Assembly: GCA_016718275.1 (NCBI GenBank)
Contig: JADKEA010000008.1
Coordinates: 1 to 64,000 of the forward strand
DNA from: Candidatus Villigracilis affinis
GTDB taxonomy: Bacteria > Chloroflexota > Anaerolineae > Anaerolineales > Villigracilaceae
Direction: 5' to 3'
Length of the DNA: 64,000 nucleotides
Shown here: one piece after another, positions 18,807 to 27,626 of the stretch
Layout: each line of letters begins with the position of its first letter
Numbering within the stretch: the first letter of the stretch is position 1
Made by a program: the position numbers and the translations under genes
Notes under the pieces: model-generated
Seen by the model: only the letters and a program-made list of their open reading frames with translations
Database searches by the model: none
What the model was told of the DNA's origin: nothing

Positions 18807-19589
18807 CTAGATCGAGAACACTACGTGCAGAATAATATCGGCGGAGAAGTGGGACAGCATGGCGGATTCCAGCCCGTATTTGGAATAGAAATAGCCGAAA
18901 CCGATTCCGAGGAAGCCGTTCAACACCAGCGCGCGGACGACGACCAGCGGCGTGATGGTCATTATGGCGGCGGTGGCGGGTAAATGTCCCAGCCCAAACA
19001 AAATCGCCGCGAGGATATTCGCAATCCACAACACGCCAGTCGTTGGTTTGCCATCAGCGGTGTGGCTGACAAATTTACCCAGCCAAGCCAGCAGCGACAT
19101 CAGAAACAGGCGCAGCAAAACTTCTTCGCTAATTCCGCCATAAAACGAAGCCAGAAAACCCTGCCAGGGCGTAGTAGTTTGACTTCCGCCTTCCTGCGCG
19201 AGCTGTGTGGCGAGCGCGGGCATAAACACAAATTTATCCAAGCCGATGATGATCAACCCGCCAACTGCACCGAAGAGAATTACAGGCAGGAGAAACGGCT
19301 TGATGTGGTCTGCCACCTTTTGCCCCGCGAAGAAACGCTCCAACAGCGGCGCGCCCAAACCAATCCTTTTTGCCAGCAACAATCCTAGTGCCGTTGCAAT
19401 GCCAAACAGGACAACGCTTTGTATAACTTGCGCCGTGACAATAACGCTCAAAGGAACTGTTGCTGTAATTTTTTCGAGCGTTGTTGCTTGAAGAGTCAAC
19501 GCGTATGGCAATACCGCGAGCGAGCCAAAGATAGACGCACCCCACAGTACCAAGAATACTTTCCAATTAAATCGATTTTGCTTTTCCAT
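18807..19589 (-). CDS. CPBP-family intramembrane metalloprotease
   Basis: The 260-residue protein has about seven membrane helices. Its CPBP motif reads ISEEVLLRLFLMSLLAW (Glu-Glu-x-x-x-Arg kept, usual Gly replaced by Leu), with LFGLGHLPAT and LSHFSADIILH as later His motifs. Two starts are possible. The ATG at 19589 follows an aaggaaa ribosome binding site. An in-frame ATG at 19622 overlaps the stop of the YciI-like gene, which would allow coupled translation. The 11 extra codons from 19622 (MRPFAQKENKY) match the start of the hydrolase fragment at 24646, so they are inherited from a different gene. Confidence 0.82.
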   Translation of the reverse strand: MEKQNRFNWKVFLVLWGASIFGSLAVLPYALTLQATTLEKITATVPLSVIVTAQVIQSVVLFGIATALGLLLAKRIGLGAPLLERFFAGQKVADHIKPFLLPVILFGAVGGLIIIGLDKFVFMPALATQLAQEGGSQTTTPWQGFLASFYGGISEEVLLRLFLMSLLAWLGKFVSHTADGKPTTGVLWIANILAAILFGLGHLPATAAIMTITPLVVVRALVLNGFLGIGFGYFYSKYGLESAMLSHFSADIILHVVFSI

Positions 19590-19618
19590 ATACTTGTTTT
19601 CCTTTTGTGCGAACGGTC

Positions 19619-19906
19619 TCATACAAACAACCTCTCAAAGCCAGGATAAGCTTTCAAGGGAATCAACTCGAACGTGATCAATTGATTTTTGACGAACGGC
19701 AGCGCGGATAACGCCTCCCGCGCCTCATCTACTGTTTGACATTCCAGAACGAAAACAGCCTCGCTTCGATCTGCGCGGAAATATGATTCTCGAACCACTC
19801 CAGCCTGATTCAACGCCCAGACCATTCGCGCTTCGTCTTTGGCATATTGCTGGAATCCCTCTGCTGCGGCATTGGGAAGTTCGTGTTCGAGCGCAAGTAT
19901 CTTCAT
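19619..19906 (-). CDS. YciI/muconolactone-isomerase-like small protein, copy 1
   Basis: The 95-residue protein (MKILALEHELPNAAAEGFQQ to FERLFV) looks like a dimeric alpha-beta barrel of the YciI or muconolactone-isomerase type. It has a central ADRSEAVFVLECQTVDEA and no visible signal peptide. No enzyme function can be assigned. By hand count it differs from copy 2 (24643-24930) at about 10 positions, and the similarity extends into flanking DNA on both sides. The first ATG at 19906 is used; a TTG 6 bases upstream is the alternative. Confidence 0.65.
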   Translation of the reverse strand: MKILALEHELPNAAAEGFQQYAKDEARMVWALNQAGVVRESYFRADRSEAVFVLECQTVDEAREALSALPFVKNQLITFELIPLKAYPGFERLFV

Positions 19907-19908
19907 TT

Positions 19909-19975
19909 TCAACCTCGGATGTTTTTCAACGTGACGATTCCAAGAATGATGCCTGACACGCTGATAATAAGGAAG
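19909..19975 (-). pseudogene. 3' remnant of a DUF-type membrane protein gene
   Basis: The minus strand reads FLIISVSGIILGIVTLKNIR, then Gly and TGA at 19911. This matches the last 20 residues of the intact membrane protein at 24933-25793 (FILISISGIIFGILALRNIR, then Asp and stop). Upstream sequence no longer matches, so only the gene tail remains. It sits just before YciI copy 1 exactly as the intact gene sits before YciI copy 2. Confidence 0.75.
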
Positions 19976-20038
19976 TGCCGCCGTGTTCGTCTCGGCGATC
20001 CTTTAATAATGTATCACTGAACGAATTTCAGGAGCTGA

Positions 20039-20542
20039 TCACATTGGTCTTTTTTTGATATAGCCCCAAACACGATCCAAAGCAAAAAGAATGAAAGCAA
20101 GAGAGAGCAGCAGTACGATAAAGGGGATCTGGATATTTATGAAGCGTCCCAACACTATGGCCAAAAGTGCGAAACCCAGAGCCAGCAGGAGCGATTGGAG
20201 ATGCCTGTTTTCATATAAGCGGGTTGGCTTCCCAGATGAACGGTTCCCCACTGCAGAATCAAGGAATACGAGGTCCCAGGCGGCCAGCGCCGCCGCGGAA
20301 CCGCAGATCATCCATGCAGGCGAACACCCGATCAGCCTGCCGACCACAGCCAGACCCACAGATACGGATAAACAAACAGTCGGCAGCGACGAAGCCGGGT
20401 CTTTTTGGGCGAGCCACCAGGCGGGAGCCATCAGGATGGCAATGGCGGCTCCGACCCAATATCCCGCGATCCCATATCCGGCTGCCAGGCAAAGCAGTGA
20501 GATCATCAGGCAAATAACAAATAATGCTTTTCGAAAGTACAT
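20039..20542 (-). CDS. Integral membrane protein of unknown function
   Basis: The 167-residue protein has about five hydrophobic helices (for example LFVICLMISLLCLAAGYGIA and PFIVLLLSLAFILFALDRVW) and a charged loop containing NRSSGKPTRLYENRHLQ. No family was recognised. It starts 14 bases after the DUF58 gene stop on the same strand, so it is probably the last gene of the MoxR/DUF58 operon. Confidence 0.6.
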   Translation of the reverse strand: MYFRKALFVICLMISLLCLAAGYGIAGYWVGAAIAILMAPAWWLAQKDPASSLPTVCLSVSVGLAVVGRLIGCSPAWMICGSAAALAAWDLVFLDSAVGNRSSGKPTRLYENRHLQSLLLALGFALLAIVLGRFINIQIPFIVLLLSLAFILFALDRVWGYIKKRPM

Positions 20543-20555
20543 AGGTTATTGTTTC

Positions 20556-21839
20556 TTATGTTTCTCGCTGTCCACGCGAACGGCTCAGCGCATTTCGCAT
20601 CAGTGGAAATAAAGGCTGGTCCACCTGCCAATCAATGACCGGGATGCGCAGTTGGGCAATCTCATTCAGCCAGAGACGACGTTCAATGCGGGCAGCCCGA
20701 ACTGCCAGTTGATTGGTAGCATCCTGCGACAGGGTCGGATTTGCAAAATGGATCGTGTCAGGGCTTACCAACAACGCCTGATATCCATGAGCACGCAGGC
20801 GCTGAAAGAAAGATCGATCCGTGGATGCGAGCGAACTGATCACGATCATCAAGGCATGTGGAGGAAAGATGCGAATAGGAAGGAAATCCAAACGACCCAG
20901 CACAGAGTTTTCTGTTGCGACTTTGGCTTTAGACAAACAACTCATGATGCGCTGCAGCTGTCTCTTCCCATACCCTGGAAACGCGGTTAGCATGTTCTCT
21001 CCAAAAACGAGCAGGCTAACCCTATGCCCCTGATGTAAGAACATTTCTGCCAGCGATGCTGTTGCATGTACACCGTATTCGAATAAGCTCTCTTCGCCGA
21101 TCCGCAGTTCCGTGTTTCGACGCGCATCCAGGATCAGCCCGATCTCTGCAATTTCCTCCTGCTCGAATTCCTTAGTGAAGAACTTGCGTGGGTGACGGGC
21201 TGTCAGCCGCCAGTCCAGCGTGCGGAGTGAATCGCCCGGGTGATATTCGCGGACTCCAAAAAAGTCTGTGCCTCTGCCGCCGATTCGAGCTGGAATGGAG
21301 CCGGGCGAATGTACGGTATTGCGCGGACGGAGGGAGATCGCCCTGAATTTTTTGATTTGAGGCCGCAACTGGATCGTAGTGTTATCAGGCAATAACATTT
21401 CGGATTGGATCAAGCCGAGGGGATCACTCACCCGGATGCGGATCGACTTCCAGGAAAATTCGCCTCGTGTTGCTGTAAAAGCATACTTCAACTCTGTCGA
21501 TTCCCCTGCTCGTAGCGTCGCCCATTGACTCAACTCCCCGTCTGTAATTTTCATCCCGGGTTGAGCCGTTTCCTGAACGAACAAGTGAACAGGCTCCCGG
21601 CTCTTGTTTTGCAGGTCCAGCTTAACGATGACAGATACGATTCCGTTTGTGCGGGTCTGCTCTAATATACGTTTCGCACCTAGCGATACTCTCTCCAAAT
21701 TTGGCGTTTGCAAAATGGCCACTATCAGGAAGATCAGGAATGGCAGCGCCATCCATGCGATATCGCCATTGCGTGTGATCAACGCCACAATGAGAAGGAG
21801 TACACCAATCGCCCCTATGGTTAGAGTCCTGTCATTCAT
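20556..21839 (-). CDS. DUF58-domain membrane-anchored protein
   Basis: The 427-residue protein has two N-terminal helices (IGAIGVLLLIVALITRNG and WMALPFLIFLIVAIL), a beta-rich region, and the DUF58 core around residue 190-230 (GTDFFGVREYHPGDSLRTLD, followed by WRLTARH). A von Willebrand A-like C-terminal fold is likely. DUF58 proteins pair with MoxR AAA ATPases, which are thought to act as chaperones that insert metals or assemble complexes. The start overlaps the MoxR gene end by 8 bases. A transglutaminase partner common in such operons is not present. Confidence 0.88.
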   Translation of the reverse strand: MNDRTLTIGAIGVLLLIVALITRNGDIAWMALPFLIFLIVAILQTPNLERVSLGAKRILEQTRTNGIVSVIVKLDLQNKSREPVHLFVQETAQPGMKITDGELSQWATLRAGESTELKYAFTATRGEFSWKSIRIRVSDPLGLIQSEMLLPDNTTIQLRPQIKKFRAISLRPRNTVHSPGSIPARIGGRGTDFFGVREYHPGDSLRTLDWRLTARHPRKFFTKEFEQEEIAEIGLILDARRNTELRIGEESLFEYGVHATASLAEMFLHQGHRVSLLVFGENMLTAFPGYGKRQLQRIMSCLSKAKVATENSVLGRLDFLPIRIFPPHALMIVISSLASTDRSFFQRLRAHGYQALLVSPDTIHFANPTLSQDATNQLAVRAARIERRLWLNEIAQLRIPVIDWQVDQPLFPLMRNALSRSRGQRET

Positions 21840-22821
21840 GTTTAGATTTGAGGACAGGTACAGAAACAGAGTGTGTGATTTCTGCGATCACTGTGTTCTC
21901 TGATTTTTTTGTATCCCATAAACTGGGATCCAGGATGATTCGATGAGCGAGCGCAGGCTGAATGAAATGCTTAATATCATCCGGTATAACGTAGTTGCGG
22001 CCCTGGATGGCGGCCCAGGCTCGTGTTAGCTTGAACAGTGCCAGTGATCCGCGCGGACTTACTCCCACTGCCACCTGGCGGTGGGATCTGGATTTTGCAG
22101 CCAGATCAACCATGTAACGACGCACATCCGCGTCCACGTAAACCTCTTCCACTGCTGCCCGCATCTCCAGAAAAGTTTCAGGCGAGATAATCGCCTGCAG
22201 AGCAACGATATCTTTCCTGCGTTCGGCACGCCGCTTTAGTATTTCGTCTTCCTCTTCTGGGGAGGGATACCCGATGGACAACTTGACCATGAAGCGATCC
22301 AGCTGCGCTTCTGGAAGCGGGAAGGTGCCTTCGTATTCGATCGGATTCTGAGTGGCGATCACGATAAACGGTTCCGCTAGTCCAAGAGTTTCGCCTTCCA
22401 GTGTCACCTGATATTCCTGCATGGCTTCCAACAAGGCCGATTGGGTCTTTGGCGAAGCCCGGTTGATTTCATCGGCAAGCAGAATGTTGGCAAAGATCGG
22501 ACCCTGACGCAGCGTGAAGCGGTTATGCTCACTGTCAAATACATAGCCGCCCGTGATGTCGCCGGGTAGCAGGTCTGGCGTGAACTGGATGCGCTTGAAT
22601 TCCATCCCCAGTGCCTTTGCAAAAGAGTTGGCGATCAGGGTCTTGGCCAGGCCAGGGTAGTCCTCCAATAGGATGTGACCTCCTGATGAAAGAAAGGCCG
22701 CCATCATTAGATTGAGTACTTCGCGCTTTCCGACAACTGCCTTTTCAACCTCTTGAACTACTTTGGCAGATAGTTCAGCGACTTGTTCAATGGTTATTTT
22801 GGGAGAGGTTTCTATCGTCAT
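21832..22821 (-). CDS. MoxR-family AAA+ ATPase
   Basis: The 329-residue ATPase has the MoxR features: a Walker A region (GGHILLEDYPGLAKTLIANS), Walker B (ANILLADEINRASPKTQSAL), the sensor motif VIATQNPIEYEGTFPLPEAQ, and LDRFMVKLSIGYP. A winged C-terminal lid follows. It overlaps the preceding gene by 35 bases and the DUF58 gene by 8, so all are cotranscribed. The ribosome binding site (ggagatcaaca) lies inside the preceding gene. It probably works with the DUF58 protein on a membrane complex that is not identified here. Confidence 0.92.
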   Translation of the reverse strand: MTIETSPKITIEQVAELSAKVVQEVEKAVVGKREVLNLMMAAFLSSGGHILLEDYPGLAKTLIANSFAKALGMEFKRIQFTPDLLPGDITGGYVFDSEHNRFTLRQGPIFANILLADEINRASPKTQSALLEAMQEYQVTLEGETLGLAEPFIVIATQNPIEYEGTFPLPEAQLDRFMVKLSIGYPSPEEEDEILKRRAERRKDIVALQAIISPETFLEMRAAVEEVYVDADVRRYMVDLAAKSRSHRQVAVGVSPRGSLALFKLTRAWAAIQGRNYVIPDDIKHFIQPALAHRIILDPSLWDTKKSENTVIAEITHSVSVPVLKSKHE

Positions 22822-23458
22822 TGTTGATCTCCAGAGATGTTTCTATGAAATTGAGTACATCATCAATCATGTGATAATGCTCAGCTTTTTCTTGTCCCGT
22901 CCACTTTCTGGTCCACCTTCGGGGGGTCTTTCGAATGGTCTGAAAAATCTTCTTCAGCGGTCCGCCCGATACTGGCTCCGGTGGGAATAGAAAAGTACGG
23001 ATATTCTCAGGTAAGGAGATAGTACCCTGCTGCAGATCATCATACATACGAAAATCATTCGAGGCACCTTGTTTCAAAGCATACAGGGCTGTCAATAGAT
23101 GTGCAAGCTGCCGTTTCAGGGCTTTATCCTCCAGGATGTCCTGCCCGTTGTAAAGAAGTAGGCCGCGCCAGTAGCTAATGTTGGTAATGGTTGTGTTTGT
23201 CTCGAAGGATGCCTGTGGTGGAAGTTCGGACTGCGTCTGGCGCAGGAGGCGTAACAGAACAAGTACAGCCCCGAAAATAACCGCATACCAAAAATATTTC
23301 TGATGGATGCTCAACACCAAGATTCGTATGAGAAGCCATAGGGCAAGAGCTGTTGGTTGAATGATAGTGTTCAGGACAAACGGCCAAAAAAGCAACCCCA
23401 GGAAGACGACCAGTGCTGCAATGAGGAACGCAAGTACAAAACGTTTTGATCTATCCAT
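22787..23458 (-). CDS. Membrane protein of the MoxR/DUF58 operon
   Basis: From the ATG at 23458 the 223-residue protein has two or three N-terminal helices (VLAFLIAALVVFLGLLFWPF and WYAVIFGAVLVLLRLL) and a soluble, charged C-terminal part. No domain was recognised. It overlaps the DUF4129 gene by 8 bases upstream and MoxR by 35 bases downstream. Its position matches the small membrane proteins often found in MoxR operons. Confidence 0.65.
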   Translation of the reverse strand: MDRSKRFVLAFLIAALVVFLGLLFWPFVLNTIIQPTALALWLLIRILVLSIHQKYFWYAVIFGAVLVLLRLLRQTQSELPPQASFETNTTITNISYWRGLLLYNGQDILEDKALKRQLAHLLTALYALKQGASNDFRMYDDLQQGTISLPENIRTFLFPPEPVSGGPLKKIFQTIRKTPRRWTRKWTGQEKAEHYHMIDDVLNFIETSLEINNDDRNLSQNNH

Positions 23459-24326
23459 ATCCGTTCTTTTCCCTGACATTGCGGCTGTGTACCATGATGG
23501 CTTCCAGACACCGGATTGCCTGCTGTTCATCTTCGGCATCCGGCTGCCAATGACCGTAGCGGACTGCCTCAAAAAGCCGTGTTAACAGGTAAATGGGCTC
23601 CTGGGGAATGCCGACGGACTCCATGACCGTTTCAAATTCTCCGGTCGTCATGAATTCTTCTCGTTCGATTCCCTGTTCCTGCTTCATTGTCAGGCTCATT
23701 TGACGGTAGCAGTTTATGATCACGTCTTTCAAATCCATTCCGCTGATGAGCGCCTGCCTGGCCCTTTCTGCTTCCAGCCCTAGAAGGTCGAGCGGACCTG
23801 CCTGACGAACAGGTGTGAACATCCACACTGCCACAAGCACAGTAATTATTAGCAAACCAATCCCAATCAGCCAGAGAAGCAATGGGGGTGCTGATCCCAG
23901 TGGTGAGGTGACCACCGGTTGCGATGTCATGGTTGGAATTGGGGTTTCCGCGGGCGTGTCGATGTTGGAAACTGGGAACAACATGATCATGAAAACAAGG
24001 CAGCCGATGGCCACACCGATAACCAGTGCGTAGCGTAAAACATACAAGATGAGCTGCCAATCAGCACCTCTGAATATTTGATACACCGTATACAGTGTTG
24101 CTCCTGTGAGGACAAAAGCTATCAAAATAAGGATAAATCTTGGTACCGAAATGAAAACAGACGGAACCCCTGCGATCGGAAGGGCCACCAGCTGGCCCTG
24201 TTCCAGCCGGGGAAGTGGCATTCCCGGCTGAAACTCTAACTTCTGCAGATTGGCTGCGACCAAGATCGTGAATAGGATCACCAGCCCCAGTAAAACAATT
24301 GTCTTTCGCTTTGTACTGCCCGTCAT
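23451..24326 (-). CDS. DUF4129-domain membrane protein
   Basis: The 291-residue protein has several hydrophobic segments (an N-terminal anchor, a pair around 70-125 and one near 150-170). A soluble C-terminal domain follows with DLKDVIINCYRQMSLTMKQ and TTGEFETVMESVGIP, as in DUF4129. DUF4129 domains are commonly encoded with MoxR, DUF58 and transglutaminase genes. It overlaps the truncated hydrolase frame by 4 bases and the next gene by 8 bases. It is the first complete gene of the block. Confidence 0.8.
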   Translation of the reverse strand: MTGSTKRKTIVLLGLVILFTILVAANLQKLEFQPGMPLPRLEQGQLVALPIAGVPSVFISVPRFILILIAFVLTGATLYTVYQIFRGADWQLILYVLRYALVIGVAIGCLVFMIMLFPVSNIDTPAETPIPTMTSQPVVTSPLGSAPPLLLWLIGIGLLIITVLVAVWMFTPVRQAGPLDLLGLEAERARQALISGMDLKDVIINCYRQMSLTMKQEQGIEREEFMTTGEFETVMESVGIPQEPIYLLTRLFEAVRYGHWQPDAEDEQQAIRCLEAIMVHSRNVREKNGYG

Positions 24327-24646
24327 CTACAAAAGCCTCTCTCTCGGCTGATATTGTACGCCCAATCCTTGTCAACCGTAAGCATACGCTTGCCATGCAG
24401 ATATAGCAGAACGGGGTTGTTTACATCCTTCCCTTTGATGAACATCCCCCGCTGTATACCGTTGATCTCAACGAAAATCTTTTCCGAGATACTTCCTTCC
24501 AGCGGATTTCCATTTTCGTCAAGGAAGGGCGCAGGCTTGCCAGGGCTCATTGCGAGCAGGATACCCAAAAGAATCAATATGCCAGCGGACAGGGTGGAAA
24601 TTGCGATCAACATAATTCGTTTTGCCTTTTGCACGAACGATCTCAT
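24323..24646 (-). pseudogene. 5' fragment of an alpha/beta hydrolase (proline-iminopeptidase-like)
   Basis: The frame starts MRSFVQKAKRIMLIAISTLS, has one membrane helix, and then a hydrolase N-terminal domain (ISEKIFVEINGIQRGMFIKG). It reaches VNNPVLLYLHG, where an oxyanion motif should follow. After that the sequence departs from the family (KRMLTVDKDWAYNISRERGF) and stops, overlapping the DUF4129 start. The nucleophile and His regions are absent. It was probably cut by the event that joined the MoxR block here. Similar full-length hydrolases exist nearby at 29681-30907. Confidence 0.65.
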
Positions 24647-24930
24647 ACAAACAACCTCTCAAAACCTGGATAGGCTTTCAAGGGAATCAATTCGAACGTG
24701 ATCAACTTGTTTTGAACGAACGGCAGAGCGGATAACGCCTCCCACGCCTCATCCACGGTTTGACATTCCAGCACCAAGACAGCCTCGCTTCGATCCGCGC
24801 GGAAGTAGGTTTCTCGAACCACCCCAGCCTGAACCAAGTCCCAAACCTTTCTCGCTTCGTCTTTGGCATATTGCTGGAATCCCTCTGCTGTTGCATTGGG
24901 AAGTTCATGTTCGAGCGCGAGGATTTTCAT
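24643..24930 (-). CDS. YciI/muconolactone-isomerase-like small protein, copy 2
   Basis: The 95-residue protein (MKILALEHELPNATAEGFQQ to FERLFV) is the second copy of the gene at 19619-19906. It sits 2 bases after the stop of the membrane protein gene at 24933, and its own stop overlaps the hydrolase fragment start (ATGA). This tight arrangement suggests one operon. The family fold suggests small-molecule binding or isomerisation, but no catalytic assignment is possible. Confidence 0.65.
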   Translation of the reverse strand: MKILALEHELPNATAEGFQQYAKDEARKVWDLVQAGVVRETYFRADRSEAVLVLECQTVDEAWEALSALPFVQNKLITFELIPLKAYPGFERLFV

Positions 24931-24932
24931 GT

Positions 24933-25793
24933 TCAATCTCGAATATTTCTTAACGCTAGAATCCCAAAGATGATTCCTGAAATACTGATCAGTATAAATA
25001 TGATCGATACAATGGGGTCGATCTTAACCCCTGCAAGGAATTGAACGATGATCATTGAGATCAATGCCGCACCCATCGTCAGGATCTTGAGCAACATCAC
25101 GGAAGAGAGCGCGTACCCCCACGCTTGTTTCTTGATCAGTAATGAAGCAGTGATGAAAGCTGTCGGAACGATGATGCCCAAATCCAGGGCTTGGATGACC
25201 ATGGTGATTGCGGATTCGAGTCCGTTTGGCGGAGTCCACGTCAGCGAGGGAGATGCAACTAATCCGAGCCAGGCAAGGGTGAGAAAGACCGCAACAATGA
25301 TGAAGTACGTGGCGATGGCACGGCGTGGAAATCCATCTTGAATATGGCTCGCGACTTCATCCACATCCAGATTTTTCATGGAAAGAATAAAACCGAACAA
25401 ACTCAACGAGAACAGCGCGACATAAACAAGGAAGAACGGATTGAACGCGGTGAGAAAACACATCGACGCGTAAGTGTAAAGAAAATATCCAAGCACGCCT
25501 GTGAGTAAAAGTTGACCGCGTAACGTGCCCTTGCGACTGAGAACGATGCCTGCGATAAGGAGCGGAGTACCAATGAGCAAGGTGACAATATCCTGCCCAA
25601 GCTCTTGTGAAGATGAATTAACGGTGTCATAGCGGTACAAACCGTGACCACGGATCATGACTGTTTCGCCGCGCAAGGTCTCAAAGGGATATGGCTCGCC
25701 CGTCCCTTGCCAGAAGACGCCTGCGCCCGCGGCGAGGAGTGCCAGTGGAATGATGAGGAGCGCCAAACGAATGACGATGTTATTGGGTTTCAT
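24933..25793 (-). CDS. Integral membrane protein, paralogue of 26187-27071
   Basis: The 286-residue protein has about eight membrane helices. Its first extracytoplasmic loop (FETLRGETVMIRGHGLYRYD) is conserved in the paralogue two genes upstream (FRTVYGDTVEIYGQGIYRHD). The family has no function I can name. The start at 25793 follows a ggaatcaaa region and overlaps the preceding gene by 4 bases (ATGA), so the genes are coupled. Only its tail survives in the second, truncated copy at 19909-19975. Confidence 0.65.
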   Translation of the reverse strand: MKPNNIVIRLALLIIPLALLAAGAGVFWQGTGEPYPFETLRGETVMIRGHGLYRYDTVNSSSQELGQDIVTLLIGTPLLIAGIVLSRKGTLRGQLLLTGVLGYFLYTYASMCFLTAFNPFFLVYVALFSLSLFGFILSMKNLDVDEVASHIQDGFPRRAIATYFIIVAVFLTLAWLGLVASPSLTWTPPNGLESAITMVIQALDLGIIVPTAFITASLLIKKQAWGYALSSVMLLKILTMGAALISMIIVQFLAGVKIDPIVSIIFILISISGIIFGILALRNIRD

Positions 25794-26173
25794 TTTGATT
25801 CCTTTTTCCAATTGACAGCAATGACATAGATCAATGCGACTTCAAGCAATATCTGAGCGATCTTCGAGACCAATCCGCCTGGAGAGAGCATCACGGAGGG
25901 ACGTCCCTGATACATGCTGAAGAAAAAGAAAACAACCATGGCATTGATGAATGCGCCGAAGAGCAAGAGCCAGCGATTGCGGGTGAGGATGAGCAATCCG
26001 CCCACGAGATAACATCCTGCCGCGACGTAGATAATCCCAGCAGGCTTTTCGCCTCCCTGCAGATCACCAACGCCGAGAACTTTAAACTGTATCAGGATGT
26101 AGGAAAAAGCTGTGAAGAGCGCCAGTGCGACGGCTGTCCACATGATGCGAGTGTTTGTTTGAAGTGTGTTCAT
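25790..26173 (-). CDS. Four-helix membrane protein of unknown function
   Basis: From the ATG at 26173 the 127-residue protein has four hydrophobic helices (IMWTAVALALFTAFSYILIQ, IIYVAAGCYLVGGLLIL, LLLFGAFINAMVVFFFF and ILLEVALIYVIAV) and a Lys-rich end. It overlaps the next gene by 4 bases and lies between two paralogous membrane protein genes. No family was recognised. Confidence 0.6.
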   Translation of the reverse strand: MNTLQTNTRIMWTAVALALFTAFSYILIQFKVLGVGDLQGGEKPAGIIYVAAGCYLVGGLLILTRNRWLLLFGAFINAMVVFFFFSMYQGRPSVMLSPGGLVSKIAQILLEVALIYVIAVNWKKESK

Positions 26174-26186
26174 GATTAAATCCTTT

Positions 26187-27071
26187 TCAATATTGAGTGG
26201 TCTCTGAGATGTTACGGAAGAACGAAATCGCCAACCCAACAGCGAACGCACCCATCACGACCCATGAACCGATCATGCCGATGTATACGCCGATGGGGAA
26301 GACGAATCCCGCCAGCGTCTGACTGATCGTCTGTGCGATGACCGTCACGCCGATGATCGTGCAAAGGATGAGCAACGGCGCGGCGAGGAGATAACCGAGC
26401 GGTTTTCTTTTCAGAAGGTAGATGCCTGTGACCACGCATGCAGGAGTAATGACAGCCGAGTCAAATCCGTGGGTGAACATCGTCGTGTACGGACCCAGGT
26501 TCGCGGGAGCCTGACCCGTCATGATCGGACCGATCAACTCGCTGAGCCAGAGCATCATTGTGCCCAGTCCCGCCACGAACATGAAGATCGCAATCCCACG
26601 ATGCGGCATGTCCGAAGTTACTTTGCTGGCTAGGTATTGCGTATCAAATGTTGTCAGCGCGATGATCGTGGCGAACAGACTCGCAGAGAACAACGCCGTA
26701 TAGATCAGGAACAACGAATTGAAGATCACCGAGAAGGTATACGTCACGCCGATGTAAAGAAAGTACAGGAGCATACCGATCATAAAGATGCTTCCGCGCA
26801 GGGAACCGCGGCGATAAGACAGATAACCAACCAGCAACAACGGAAGGCTCACGAACAGGGTGATGACATCCGTGCCTTTGAAGAGGGCGGCAACAAATGA
26901 CGTGTCATGGCGATAAATGCCCTGTCCATAAATTTCGACAGTATCGCCATAGACCGTCCTAAAGGAAAACGCACCGTCCCCACCTTGCGAGAACAGACCA
27001 ACCCCCGTAATGACGATTGAGAGGATCGCGATCAATGGGATGAGCCAATTAAGAGCAGGATTTCGTTTCAT
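26187..27071 (-). CDS. Integral membrane protein, paralogue of 24933-25793
   Basis: The 294-residue protein shares helix layout and the conserved first-loop segment with its paralogue, including SYRRGSLRGS against SRKGTLRGQ. About eight helices are seen. It lies 3 bases after the CopD-like gene and heads a chain of closely spaced membrane protein genes. The duplicated pair suggests a local gene-family expansion. No biochemical role can be assigned. Confidence 0.65.
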   Translation of the reverse strand: MKRNPALNWLIPLIAILSIVITGVGLFSQGGDGAFSFRTVYGDTVEIYGQGIYRHDTSFVAALFKGTDVITLFVSLPLLLVGYLSYRRGSLRGSIFMIGMLLYFLYIGVTYTFSVIFNSLFLIYTALFSASLFATIIALTTFDTQYLASKVTSDMPHRGIAIFMFVAGLGTMMLWLSELIGPIMTGQAPANLGPYTTMFTHGFDSAVITPACVVTGIYLLKRKPLGYLLAAPLLILCTIIGVTVIAQTISQTLAGFVFPIGVYIGMIGSWVVMGAFAVGLAISFFRNISETTQY

Positions 27072-27074
27072 TGT

Positions 27075-27530
27075 TTATTCCACCTGTGCAACAGCGGTGA
27101 GAAGCAGAACCAACACGCCGCAAATCGCCATCGCGTTGACATACTGGCGGAAGCGCGCAATCGCCTGTTCAGGATTATTCGAACTCATCATGGGACCGAC
27201 GCGCAGGATGGCGTTGTACCAAAATCCCAGCGCGATCATTGCAAAGACAAGGATATGTTTCACCAGCATGACGATGCCCCAGAAGTTACCGAAGTCCATG
27301 AAACCCAGGTAACCTGAGTCGATCATCATGAGATGGGTTCCCGTAATAGCGAAGACAAGCAGTGATGCATACATCCACGGGCGGCTTCGTTTGGAGATTT
27401 CGCTGAGAGCGGGGCCGTTCTTTGAGAGGGCGGGAATATAAAGACCTGCGAGTAAAACAAAGTGACCGATGAATATAACTGTTGCAATGGCATGAAGCCA
27501 GGTAGAGAGGGAGATAAGAATTTGTGGCAT
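27075..27530 (-). CDS. CopD/DUF4149-like four-helix membrane protein
   Basis: The 151-residue protein has four helices with conserved-looking His residues (STWLHAIATVIFIGHFVLLA, THLMMIDSGY and VMLVKHILVFAMIALGF). This resembles copper-resistance protein D-like or cytochrome b561-like domains. His pairs could bind haem or metal, but that is inference. It is the first gene after copy 5 of the two-hairpin element on this strand. Confidence 0.6.
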   Translation of the reverse strand: MPQILISLSTWLHAIATVIFIGHFVLLAGLYIPALSKNGPALSEISKRSRPWMYASLLVFAITGTHLMMIDSGYLGFMDFGNFWGIVMLVKHILVFAMIALGFWYNAILRVGPMMSSNNPEQAIARFRQYVNAMAICGVLVLLLTAVAQVE

Positions 27531-27626
27531 TATCGAGTTCCTTTTTGAAGTTGTACTTATACCTTTTGAAGAATTCCTGAGGTAGTGACTTTAATCATGC
27601 TCATTTTTAAAAATCTTTCGCTCTCA

